A stretch of 35,701 nucleotides of DNA, taken from positions 1 through 35,701 of IMG/VR virus record IMGVR_UViG_3300048597_000066. One strand, 5' to 3'. The translations under genes were made by a program, and so were the position numbers. This DNA is from a virus. Below the pieces are notes generated by a model, which was not told where the DNA came from, searched no databases, and was given only the letters and a program-made list of their open reading frames with translations. Below are positions 7,889 to 14,409 of this stretch, piece after piece; within the stretch, counting starts at the first letter, position 1, and each line of letters opens with the position of its first letter.

Positions 7889-7915
7889 GTTAAGAAAATG
7901 CCCGCCGAAGCGGGC
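7889..7915 (-). terminator. UUCG-loop intrinsic terminator or attenuator before the pilin gene
   Basis: On the minus strand a perfect 6-bp stem GCCCGC/GCGGGC (7915-7910 and 7905-7900) closes a TTCG tetraloop. It is followed by ATTTTCTTAAC (7899-7889). The C(UUCG)G loop and T-rich tail are typical of rho-independent terminators. It lies only 4 bases before the pilin RBS, so there is no room for a promoter after it. The pilin must be read by read-through, antitermination or an attenuated leader. Confidence 0.7.
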
Positions 7916-7924
7916 AAAGCCGAA

Positions 7925-7938
7925 CGCGCCGAAGCGCG
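7925..7938 (-). other. second UUCG-loop hairpin in the pilin leader
   Basis: A 5-bp stem CGCGC/GCGCG closes another TTCG loop on the minus strand (7938-7934, loop, 7929-7925), 9 bases upstream of the terminator-like hairpin. It has no T-tract of its own. Two UUCG hairpins in a row make the leader unusually structured. Confidence 0.55.
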
Positions 7939-7961
7939 CCGGCAGCGGAGACACCGGGCGA

Positions 7962-7990
7962 AGTCTGCGCGTCGTCAGTTTCGCTGTCAA
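7962..7990 (-). promoter_or_regulatory. possible sigma70-type promoter for pilin leader
   Basis: On the minus strand a perfect -35 box TTGACA (7990-7985) is followed after 17 bases by CAGACT (7967-7962), which matches only three of six bases of TATAAT. The -35 box overlaps the stop codon of the VRR-NUC gene. If used, the transcript would start near 7955 and pass through the twin UUCG hairpins before reaching the pilin. The weak -10 makes this tentative. Confidence 0.3.
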
Positions 7991-8337
7991 TCTTTGGCCG
8001 CCATCAAATACCCGCGAATTTCGGCGATTGCGTCCTCGGCCGAACGGCAGACAACGCACTTGTTGCCTTGCATCATAAGCGCCGCAATCGTCTGCCGCTG
8101 TTCCATCGAAAGCACGCCGGCGCTGGATTTCATTTCGATGCGCAGGCTATGCCAGCCGCCGCGGGCGACAGGCAGGCACAGATCGGGGATTCCCGGCCGC
8201 AGACCTTCGGCGCGCATCCGGTTGGCGTGCTTGGCGGCGGCGATCCGGTCTTTGCCGTAATACGAGCCGTTCGGGATCGCGTACAGGGTCAGCAGTTCCG
8301 GCCACTGGCGGCATGCCAGCGCCGCCCAGGCCACCAC
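7987..8337 (-). CDS. VRR-NUC domain nuclease (start uncertain)
   Basis: This encodes a single VRR-NUC domain of the PD-(D/E)XK nuclease superfamily. It has a helical N-terminal part ([22 protein letters not shown]), then [28 protein letters not shown] with the catalytic Asp and the Glu-x-Lys of the EMK motif. [29 protein letters not shown] follows as the usual C-terminal half. Stand-alone phage versions are proposed to cut branched or replicating DNA. The coordinates use GTG at 8337 (AGG at a 5-base spacing), but the family-like helix [11 protein letters not shown] is already readable from 8361. The true start may therefore be an unusual codon upstream, or the whole open frame back to 8577. 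The stop overlaps a candidate promoter for the pilin. Confidence 0.8.
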   Translation of the reverse strand: MVAWAALACRQWPELLTLYAIPNGSYYGKDRIAAAKHANRMRAEGLRPGIPDLCLPVARGGWHSLRIEMKSSAGVLSMEQRQTIAALMMQGNKCVVCRSAEDAIAEIRGYLMAAKD

Positions 8338-8347
8338 GGTTGCCTGT

Positions 8348-8572
8348 TCATGGTGTTCCGACGCCGCGCGGATTCTTGACCGGCTTGTAGCGCCCTTCCG
8401 GCCCTTTGATGAGGGTGCCGCGCTCGATTCCTCGAGCAAAGGCGAACAGTTCGGATCGGGATGCGGGGTATTTTGCGACGAATTCGCGGGCGAGGCGGTC
8501 GCCCTGTCCGGTTGCCCATGCTTCGGCAGCATGGACGAGGGCACGAAAGATGGGACGCGGATCGGTGAGCAT
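8348..8572 (-). CDS. small hypothetical protein
   Basis: 74 residues, starting 1 base after the stop of the winged-helix gene. The composition is normal for a folded helical protein (FRALVHAAEAWATGQGDRLA, then AREFVAKYPASRSELFAFAR) and ends in a basic tail KGPEGRYKPVKNPRG. The family is not recognised. Its stop TGA overlaps an ATG in a third frame, and its 3' end overlaps the region from which the VRR-NUC domain is readable one frame away. A +1 frameshift would be needed to fuse the two proteins. The rival longer frame over the same DNA (VRR-NUC ORF to 8577) has a Pro/Ser/Arg-rich shadow-like composition, which favours this gene as the real coding frame here. Confidence 0.6.
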   Translation of the reverse strand: MLTDPRPIFRALVHAAEAWATGQGDRLAREFVAKYPASRSELFAFARGIERGTLIKGPEGRYKPVKNPRGVGTP

Positions 8573-8573
8573 G

Positions 8574-8852
8574 TCATTCGGCCACCTGTCGGCGCAGGCG
8601 CGGGTGCAGTCGGTAAAGGGCGGCTGTCTGGCCGCGGATATGGCCCGGCCTTCGTTCCTCGCGGCCAGCCTTTTCCACTAACTGCGACTCGATAAGGTCG
8701 TCAAGCCGCATGCGAATGGCACTTTCGTTGCGGGCGGTGCGCTTGGCAAGCTGGATCGCGCTGGCGGCCGGCGTTTCGGCCAGCACGCACAGGATGTCGA
8801 TAACGACGCGCGAACGCTTGTCGGCGCGGTATGTGCAGGGCGGGCGGTCCAT
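8574..8852 (-). CDS. small winged-helix DNA-binding protein
   Basis: 92 residues from ATG at 8852, just after the methyltransferase stop codon (TAA at 8858-8860). The central part reads like a winged helix of the MarR/ArsR class. A first helix (SRVVIDILCVLAETPAASAIQLAKRT) is followed by a recognition-helix-like ARNESAIRMRLDDLIESQLVEKA. Then comes a basic wing (GREERRPGHIRGQT) and ALYRLHPRL. It may regulate the leftward operon or help the replication genes around it. A longer frame to 9023 exists, but its N-terminal part would overlap the methyltransferase and is Arg-rich noise. Confidence 0.7.
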   Translation of the reverse strand: MDRPPCTYRADKRSRVVIDILCVLAETPAASAIQLAKRTARNESAIRMRLDDLIESQLVEKAGREERRPGHIRGQTAALYRLHPRLRRQVAE

Positions 8853-8857
8853 GATTC

Positions 8858-9751
8858 TTATTGCGTCACTTCGTCGTAGGCTTTGATGAAGGCCGCCCCG
8901 AGCTGCGGCACAATGGCGTTCCCGAAGGCGCGCAGTCGTCCCACTCGGCCGGGTATCCCATAAGCCAGCGGGAAAAGGCCGGGTTGAGTTGGCCGCGCTT
9001 TTCCATCGGAGCAGGCGAGCCATTCGAGTTCAGCCCAAGGGTTAGCTTCACCTGCGAGCCCAACATCGCTTGCATCTTCGCGCCCGGCAAGCCCGCCGCG
9101 TCCTCGTTCGCGCTCGGTGTGAGCCATGACGCCAGTGTTGCTGCCATGCCAAGCGTCAGGCCAAATCCGTTGCCGTTGATCCGCTTCGCCTTCACTTCCT
9201 CCCGCCGTTCCTGCCATCGCATATCGGTGTCGTTCTGCGGCCCGCTGTTGGGCGTCGGCCATCCACCACAGCCGCTGCCGTCGGTGGGGAGCGCCGACGC
9301 TGCAAGCCGGCAAATCTGCCGCCGCAACGGCGTAGCCTGCGCCTTCCAGGTCAGCACAAACATGGTCGAGCCACGCGAGGCCAGCCGCTCCTGCAACCTG
9401 TTCGCCAAAGACTGTTGCAGGGCGACACTCGCGGATGAGGCGGAAGAACGCAGGCCATAGGTGGCGCTCATCTTCTGAGCCACGCTGCTTGCCTGCGGTG
9501 CTGAACGGCTGACAGGGGCAAGAGCCTGTCCAAACAGGTCGGTCGTCAGGCCATCCGGCGAGGCGCAGGGCGAGGGACCATCCGCCGATTCCTGCGAAGA
9601 AGTGGCATTGGGTATAGCCGCGCAGGTCGTCGGGGCCGACATCGACGATGCTGCGCTCGTCAACATCCCCGGCGGCGATGTGTCCTGCGGCGATGAGGTT
9701 TCGGAGCCACTGGGCGGCATAAGGGTCGATTTCGTTGTAATAAGCAGACAT
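8858..9751 (-). CDS. C5 cytosine DNA methyltransferase
   Basis: 297 residues from ATG at 9751, with GAGG 7 bases upstream. It transfers a methyl group from S-adenosylmethionine to cytosine C5. Motif I FFAGIGG lies at 51-57, motif [11 protein letters not shown] at 77-84 with catalytic Cys80, a variant motif VI GEQV at about 116-119, and motif VIII HRRQRLW at 156-162. Motif X FGNAIVPQ comes close to the end (276-283). The target-recognition region between VIII and X is short, so this is a compact phage-type enzyme. No cognate restriction enzyme is beside it, so protection from host restriction or epigenetic control is more likely than an R-M pair. A second long frame is open inside the same DNA (see 8866-9774). 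Confidence 0.93.
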   Translation of the reverse strand: MSAYYNEIDPYAAQWLRNLIAAGHIAAGDVDERSIVDVGPDDLRGYTQCHFFAGIGGWSLALRLAGWPDDRPVWTGSCPCQPFSTAGKQRGSEDERHLWPAFFRLIRECRPATVFGEQVAGAAGLAWLDHVCADLEGAGYAVAAADLPACSVGAPHRRQRLWWMADAQQRAAERHRYAMAGTAGGSEGEADQRQRIWPDAWHGSNTGVMAHTERERGRGGLAGREDASDVGLAGEANPWAELEWLACSDGKARPTQPGLFPLAYGIPGRVGRLRAFGNAIVPQLGAAFIKAYDEVTQ

Positions 9752-9774
9752 TCGGGAGCCTCGGCCGTCGTCAT
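8866..9774 (-). other. overlapping open frame inside the methyltransferase gene
   Basis: An uninterrupted 302-codon frame lies on the same strand, shifted relative to the methyltransferase and covering almost its whole length. Its translation contains a pattern I recall from many phage annotations. The pieces are [42 protein letters not shown] and [19 protein letters not shown]. Aligned with the methyltransferase frame, these blocks are the shifted reading of motif VIII and flanking conserved DNA. The conservation could therefore be a by-product of methyltransferase constraint. It is listed as an open frame, not as a proven gene. Confidence 0.3.
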
Positions 9775-10359
9775 TGCAGCCGGCGCGGTCCAGAAGCCGC
9801 CAGAAGCGCCGAAACCTTCGGGTGGATGTCTGACCCGTCCGGAAGTTGCAAAGCGTACAGCGCGGCTGTACGGGCCGGCAAAAGGCCAATTTCGACGGCA
9901 TGGGCCAACGCCGCCGACCGGCCGCGCTCATCCCACCCCCAGGACGGCCATGCGTGAACCGGAATCCCGGCCGCCCGGTTCCGCGCCACTTCGGACTGGT
10001 AGCGGTCGATAAAGGCCCGCCGCGCCGCAACCGGGTCGCCATGCTCGAGCAGCGGCGCCGCGATGCCGTAAGCCTTGGACATTTCGTCAGTCCAGATGAC
10101 CGAGGCGTTTTCGTCCCGCGGGATCATGGACCAGGCTTCGTCGGCGGTCGGGCGGCCGTCTTTGGCGGTCAGGATGGCGATTATGTCGGCCGGCGTCGGC
10201 GCGAACTTGCCAAGCGTGACGTGTTCGGCGAGGGCCGCCTCGACCGACTCAAGCTCGAAACGCTGCATGACCTTCCACCAAATCGCGACCGCCACGTCCG
10301 ACCGCTCGCGGCCATACAGGCCCATGACGCCGGACACGATGTCGACGAACCGCCGATAA

Positions 10360-10373
<14 letters not shown>
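9771..10373 (-). CDS. replication protein, probable helicase loader-like
   Basis: About 200 residues from ATG at 10373, chosen because AGGAGG sits 7 bases upstream. The N-terminal 75 residues are typical of small helical phage replication proteins encoded after a DUF1376-type gene: [18 protein letters not shown], then [22 protein letters not shown], then [13 protein letters not shown]. They resemble helicase-loader or lambda-P-like N-terminal domains. The rest ([27 protein letters not shown]) is less informative. No Walker motif is present, so it is not a DnaC-type ATPase. It overlaps the upstream replication gene by 14 bases, which supports co-expression. The phage has no visible DNA polymerase or helicase and would recruit the host replisome. 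Confidence 0.6.
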
Positions 10374-11175
<802 letters not shown>

Positions 11176-11271
11176 GCGCCTCCTGCAAGGTTAGAAAGGG
11201 TGCCGGTAAGTCCCGTACAGGCGGGGCGCGGTAGCTAGCCGATGTCCCGGCAAAATGAATCTGTCATTGTC

Positions 11272-11475
11272 TCAAAGCGCGACCGTCCGCGGCTGGCCGT
11301 CCGTCGCCAGTTCGTCCGGCTTTAACCACGCCGTTTCGCTCGGCGTCGGGAATGTCTCGTCAGGGTAGATCGCTACCTTTGTCAACTCGCCGCGCATCGT
11401 CTTGGTCGGGACGTAGCAAAAGCCGGCATACGGGCCGGAGCGGACGATGAAACGGCGAGGGCGGGGGGCGGTCAT
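11272..11475 (-). CDS. small hypothetical protein
   Basis: 67 residues from ATG at 11475, which overlaps the stop of the XF1762-like gene (ATGA). It contains RRFIVRSGPYAGFCYVPT and IYPDETFPTPSETAWL, a pattern of short beta strands without a recognised domain. No membrane segment or Cys cluster is present. The 96 bases after it (11176-11271) hold no gene and lead to the AGGAGG of the DUF1376 gene; I see no convincing promoter there. The gene belongs to the chain of short accessory ORFs expressed early in the leftward operon. Confidence 0.6.
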   Translation of the reverse strand: MTAPRPRRFIVRSGPYAGFCYVPTKTMRGELTKVAIYPDETFPTPSETAWLKPDELATDGQPRTVAL

Positions 11476-11930
11476 GTCATCGCCTCCCAAAGTAACTTTT
11501 GCCCTTGCAAAACCTCTGCGGTATCAATGCGCGGTCGCGTCTTGACGTTCCAATTCCCGCCGCCGCGCTCGCCGACAAGCGTGAACCCCGCGCCGCGCAG
11601 GCTTGCGCCGCCCTCGGCTGGCAATGTGTAGGTAATGAGGCGCCGAAACCCAAGCGCAGCAGCTGCGCGCCATGCGGCCCGATAAAGCATCGAGCATGCG
11701 TTTTTAGCGCCGTCTGTGCAGCAGCGATTAACCTCGAGCGTCCATCCGTCGTCGAGGAATCGCGCCACAGGCCGCCCGACGATCGCCACGCCTCGCACGG
11801 CGTCCTCCTCGTCCGACACTGCGACGCAAAACTTGCAACCAGGAACCGGCAAATGGTGGCGATGGCGCGCCGCGACGAAGGCGTTTGCCTCGTCCAATGC
11901 GATCGGCGTGATTCGCAGTCGTTCAGTCAT
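11472..11930 (-). CDS. XF1762-family (acetyltransferase-like) protein
   Basis: 152 residues from ATG at 11930. The pattern is that of the phage/prophage family first named from Xylella XF1762. It runs NAFVAARHRHHLPVPGCKF, VGRPVARFLDDGWTLEVNR, then NACSMLYRAAWRAAAALGFR, then LITYTLPAEGGASLRGAGF and GGGNWNVKTRPR. The alternation of strands and helices, with a final ASLRGAGF segment, resembles a GNAT fold. Acetyl-transfer has not been shown for this family to my knowledge, and no clear GNAT motif A is present. It overlaps the small membrane ORF upstream and the next gene downstream by 4 bases each. Its function in phages is unknown. Confidence 0.72.
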   Translation of the reverse strand: MTERLRITPIALDEANAFVAARHRHHLPVPGCKFCVAVSDEEDAVRGVAIVGRPVARFLDDGWTLEVNRCCTDGAKNACSMLYRAAWRAAAALGFRRLITYTLPAEGGASLRGAGFTLVGERGGGNWNVKTRPRIDTAEVLQGQKLLWEAMT

Positions 11931-12058
11931 CGCCACCGCTTCACATTGCCGCCGCGATCCCGCCACCCGCGCCAAAGGCGGAACGTATCGCACGCCAGCT
12001 TGATCGCGATCAATGCCGCGACAATGATTAGCCATTCCGTAGCGGTGAGGATGCTCAT
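11927..12058 (-). CDS. 43-residue single-span membrane protein
   Basis: A short gene linked on both sides by 4-base overlaps (ATGA). Its start at 12058 overlaps the stop of the Cro-like regulator gene, and its stop overlaps the XF1762-like start. The product has one hydrophobic segment (EWLIIVAALIAIKLA, about residues 8-22) followed by a basic tail (RLWRGWRDRGGNVKRWR). This predicts a small inner-membrane protein with its C terminus inside. The precise overlaps argue that it is translated. The role is unknown; small membrane proteins in early phage operons are often involved in host takeover or superinfection exclusion. Confidence 0.6.
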   Translation of the reverse strand: MSILTATEWLIIVAALIAIKLACDTFRLWRGWRDRGGNVKRWR

Positions 12059-12285
12059 TTGCGGCGCCTGCGATCGGGGACGACTTCAACGCGATGCCCG
12101 AAGTGCCGCAAGACTGCCTCAAGGTTCTGAATCCCCGGCTTAGGGATCGCGCCTGGCACGCGCATGAACTCGAGCCAGCGCTTCGACAGGCCGGTCGCCG
12201 CGGCAATCTGCGCCATCGGCTGCCCGGAATTACAGAGCTTGTCGCGGACGAAAACGACAATCGGCGATTCGGTTTCGGTTTTCAT
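12055..12285 (-). CDS. Cro/CI-like helix-turn-helix regulator
   Basis: 76 residues. The central helix-turn-helix reads MAQIAAATGLSKRWLEFMR (24-42), followed by a helix IQNLEAVLRHFGH and a basic tail DRRRRK. The domain layout is that of small XRE-family Cro-type proteins, with no C-terminal protease or dimer domain like that of CI. It is the first gene of the leftward operon and lies opposite the rightward operon across a 175-base intergenic region. It is therefore the best candidate for the switch protein that binds there. As no second repressor or integrase is visible, a classical lambda-type lysogeny switch is not supported. Confidence 0.75.
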   Translation of the reverse strand: MKTETESPIVVFVRDKLCNSGQPMAQIAAATGLSKRWLEFMRVPGAIPKPGIQNLEAVLRHFGHRVEVVPDRRRRK

Positions 12286-12460
12286 GCCCGAAATATACGC
12301 GCAATTGCTTTCGTTCGCCTAGTCCGCTTCCGCATTGTGATAAGCGGCAGGAATCCGGCGCTTTTCGCTTGCATCGCGCAGAATTTTGCTTGACAGGCGA
12401 TTTGATGGCGCGTAATGTTCTTCGCGTGGACACGACGAACAACCAAACCGGAAAAGACAA
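12286..12460. promoter_or_regulatory. divergent control region
   Basis: This is the only clear divergent intergenic region in the window (175 bases). It separates the leftward Cro-like gene from the rightward operon. It holds a strong rightward promoter (12390-12418). A short palindrome GCAATTGC (within GCGCAATTGC, near 12300) and a TATATT stretch lie close to the leftward ATG. The leftward promoter is less clear. It contains no ORF of note. Confidence 0.65.
12390..12418 (+). promoter_or_regulatory. sigma70-type promoter of the rightward operon
   Basis: A perfect -35 box TTGACA (12390-12395) is followed by a 17-base spacer and TAATGT (12413-12418), which matches TATAAT at four of six positions. 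Transcription would start near 12425, 35 bases before the first rightward gene. This is the best promoter match noticed in the window. Confidence 0.7.
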
Positions 12461-12829
12461 ATGACGAACGACGCGACCGACTTCGAGGTTTACCAAAGCG
12501 GCGGCGGATGCACCGCGATCCGCTTCTTTGAACCGGAAGCGCAGACGGTCTTCGCGCTTGTCACTGACGAAGGCGACGCGACCGCGCCCGACATGACGAA
12601 GGATGACTTCGCGTTTGACCTCGGAATCTACAACGAGGAAACCGGCGACGATCTTTCGCTTTGGACGATCCACAATCGCAAGGAACTTAACGACGAATAC
12701 GAGAAGTTGCTCGGCTATCGGCCGGACGACGAAGCCGATCGCGACGGGTTCGACCGCATCGCGTATTCGGAACTGATCGAACTCTTTGCGGGCGCGCTTC
12801 TGTTCCGCGCGCACGCCGACGCGAAGTGA
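12461..12829 (+). CDS. acidic hypothetical protein, first gene of rightward operon
   Basis: 122 residues, strongly acidic (many Asp and Glu, e.g. DLGIYNEETGDD and YRPDDEADRDGFDR). It starts about 40 bases after the strong rightward promoter, with GGAAAAG upstream of the ATG. No known domain is recognised. Acidic small proteins expressed first in a phage operon often mimic DNA or bind host proteins; here that is only a suggestion drawn from charge and position. A later stretch IELFAGALLFRAHADAK is helical. The gene is followed after 29 bases by a 37-residue ORF with a good RBS. Confidence 0.75.
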   Translation: MTNDATDFEVYQSGGGCTAIRFFEPEAQTVFALVTDEGDATAPDMTKDDFAFDLGIYNEETGDDLSLWTIHNRKELNDEYEKLLGYRPDDEADRDGFDRIAYSELIELFAGALLFRAHADAK

Positions 12830-12858
12830 AACCAACACAACAAAACGGAGAACCGAAA

Positions 12859-12972
12859 ATGTCCTTGCAAGAAAAACTCGACCGCGCTTACACGCAAAAC
12901 CTCGCAGCCGAAATCGCGCTGCGCCGGTTGCTCGCAAAGACTCGCGCCGCTCTCGCCAAGGTGCAGGCATGA
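12859..12972 (+). CDS. 37-residue helical small protein
   Basis: Begins MSLQEKLDRAYTQNLAAEI and continues as an amphipathic, Ala/Leu/Arg-rich helix to its end (LLAKTRAALAKVQA). GGAG lies 8 bases before the ATG, and the stop codon overlaps the next gene's start (ATGA). The sequence looks like a short coiled-coil helix. No family is recognised, but the RBS and overlap make translation likely. Confidence 0.6.
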   Translation: MSLQEKLDRAYTQNLAAEIALRRLLAKTRAALAKVQA

Positions 12973-13109
12973 ACGACATCGAAACCGAAGACGACCTCGC
13001 GCCATCGCGCGGCATCCTGACCGGAATCATCCTCGGCGCATTCATTATCGCGGCCGTTGCGCTTGCCGCCATGACGCTTGCATTCGTCGCGGCAAAGGTG
13101 CTGGCATGA
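12969..13109 (+). CDS. 46-residue single-span membrane protein
   Basis: Starts MNDIETEDDLAPSRG, an acidic N terminus. One long hydrophobic segment follows (ILTGIILGAFIIAAVALAAM, about 16-35) and the protein ends soon after. It is linked by 4-base ATGA overlaps at both ends, so it is part of a tightly coupled chain. A small inner-membrane protein with unknown role is the best call. An antiholin-like or exclusion function is possible, but there is no specific motif. Confidence 0.65.
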   Translation: MNDIETEDDLAPSRGILTGIILGAFIIAAVALAAMTLAFVAAKVLA

Positions 13110-13423
13110 ACCGCCGCGCCGTCATTGATGATGACTTGCGCCTTGAGGCGTGGCGCGCAATGCGGGCCGACGATCTGCATTCCGACGTCAACATGCTTGC
13201 AGACGCGGCCGATGGTTGGTTCCCGCGCGGCACTCACGGCCTGCTGTGCGACTTGCTTGCGGCGCTAACGATGCGCGACAAAGACGCTGCGGCGCTGGAT
13301 AACGTCATCCTGCAGCACAACGCGGCGATGACTGTGATTGACCGCGCCGTGCAGGCGATCGTCAGCGCAGAAGAAAAGCAAGGGGAGTGGCCGCGCGATA
13401 TGGAGGATTGCGGCAATGGATGA
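13106..13423 (+). CDS. hypothetical protein in early operon
   Basis: 105 residues, overlapping its upstream neighbour by 4 bases and its downstream neighbour by 8. It is helical, with LRLEAWRAMRADDLHSDVN, then GLLCDLLAALTMRDKDAAAL and NAAMTVIDRAVQAIVSAEEK. No catalytic motif, membrane span or Cys cluster suggests a function. The balanced composition and tight spacing support a real gene. Confidence 0.7.
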   Translation: MNRRAVIDDDLRLEAWRAMRADDLHSDVNMLADAADGWFPRGTHGLLCDLLAALTMRDKDAAALDNVILQHNAAMTVIDRAVQAIVSAEEKQGEWPRDMEDCGNG

Positions 13424-13514
13424 GTCAGAGATTTGCGACCACGTGATTTTTGTCCTTGCAGTAGCCGTCTGGCTATTCCTCGCCGCCATCGTTGCCGCCG
13501 AGTATTTGCTATGA
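13416..13514 (+). CDS. 32-residue membrane peptide
   Basis: Starts MDESEICDH and continues as a hydrophobic helix (VIFVLAVAVWLFLAAIVAAE) to its end YLL. It overlaps both neighbours by a few bases, with GGAGG upstream of the ATG. It looks like a minimal single-span membrane peptide. Its function is unknown. Confidence 0.55.
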   Translation: MDESEICDHVIFVLAVAVWLFLAAIVAAEYLL

Positions 13515-13693
13515 ACGCATCCGATCTGCTGCGGCAGATTTCCGCGCCGCCGTCCGAAATCGTACTTGTCCGCATTGATCCCGATCCGGCGCAAGTCGAT
13601 CGCATTCGCGCGAAGGTCGAAGCGGCGAAAGCTGCGCTCGGCGATAAGTACCTGTGTCATCAATCTAACCGCATCCAAAGGAAAACAGCGTGA
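13511..13693 (+). CDS. 60-residue hypothetical protein
   Basis: Starts at ATG 13511 inside the stop of the membrane peptide (ATGA) and ends by overlapping the GTG of the RecT-like gene. It contains DLLRQISAPPSEIVLVRIDP, then VDRIRAKVEAAKAALGDKYLCH, a beta-alpha pattern without a recognised motif. Its place directly before the recombination genes could hint at a helper role, but nothing in the sequence shows it. Confidence 0.6.
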   Translation: MNASDLLRQISAPPSEIVLVRIDPDPAQVDRIRAKVEAAKAALGDKYLCHQSNRIQRKTA

Positions 13694-14409
13694 GCAACAT
13701 CATTCCATTTCAGCAGCAGCAAGCATTGGCGGACGCATTCGTTAAGTCCGGCCTGTTCGGCATCAAAGACACGTCGCAAGCTCTTGCCCTGATGGCGCTA
13801 TGCGAGGCGGAAGGCTTGCACCCGGCAAAAGCGGTGCAGGAATATCACATTATCCAAGGCAAGCCGGCGCGCAAGGCTGATGCGGTCCTCGCGCGATTCC
13901 AGGCGGCCGGCGGTCGCGTGCAATGGGGCGCATACAGCGACACAGAAGTCGCCGGCACGTTTTCGCACCCGCAAGGCGGCAGCGTCGAAGTTCGATGGAC
14001 GATCGCCGACGCCAAGCGCATTGGACTGGCGGGTAAAGACAACTGGAAAAACTACCCGCGGGCGATGCTGCGCGCTCGCTGCATTAGCGAAGGCGTCCGC
14101 ACGGTTTTCCCCGGCGTCACGGTCGGAACATACACCGTCGAGGAATTGCAGGACATGACGCCCGCCCAGGTGCGCGACATGGGCGCGGTCGAAGTTGTGA
14201 CGCCGCCCGATCCTTGGACCGACGCGACGCGCGAAGCTGCCGCAGCGGCGGCCGGCGCCGGCATGACGGCATATACGCAATGGTGGAAAGCGCAGCCGGA
14301 AAGCTTCCGCGAGGCCGCTGTCGGCACCAGCACTCACGCGGACATGAAAGCCAAGGCGTCCGAGGCGACCAAAGCGGTACAGGAGGCCAGCGCCAATGCT
14401 AATGATTGA
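13690..14409 (+). CDS. RecT-type single-strand annealing protein
   Basis: 239 residues from GTG at 13690, overlapping the previous stop. The pattern is one I associate with RecT-superfamily recombinases. It has a helical N-terminal part with EAEGLHPAKAVQEYHIIQGK, then ARKADAVLARFQAAGG. Next is the conserved core TIADAKRIGLAGKDNWKNYP, RAMLRARCISEGVRTVFPG and TVEELQD. These proteins coat single strands made by a partner exonuclease and anneal homologous DNA. The exonuclease gene follows with a 14-base overlap, giving a Red-like pair. The C-terminal 70 residues are Ala-rich and variable, as usual in the family. Confidence 0.75.
   Translation: MSNIIPFQQQQALADAFVKSGLFGIKDTSQALALMALCEAEGLHPAKAVQEYHIIQGKPARKADAVLARFQAAGGRVQWGAYSDTEVAGTFSHPQGGSVEVRWTIADAKRIGLAGKDNWKNYPRAMLRARCISEGVRTVFPGVTVGTYTVEELQDMTPAQVRDMGAVEVVTPPDPWTDATREAAAAAAGAGMTAYTQWWKAQPESFREAAVGTSTHADMKAKASEATKAVQEASANAND

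Noticed and set aside
7874-8059. Upstream extension of the pilin ORF to a start at 8059
   Set aside because: It reads through the two UUCG hairpins and gives a Phe/Gly/Arg-rich leader unlike any prepilin. GTG 7873 has a good RBS and a normal leader.
12230-13237. 335-codon minus-strand ORF across the control region and rightward operon
   Set aside because: It crosses the strong rightward promoter and opposes several small genes with exact overlaps. Its composition is shadow-like.
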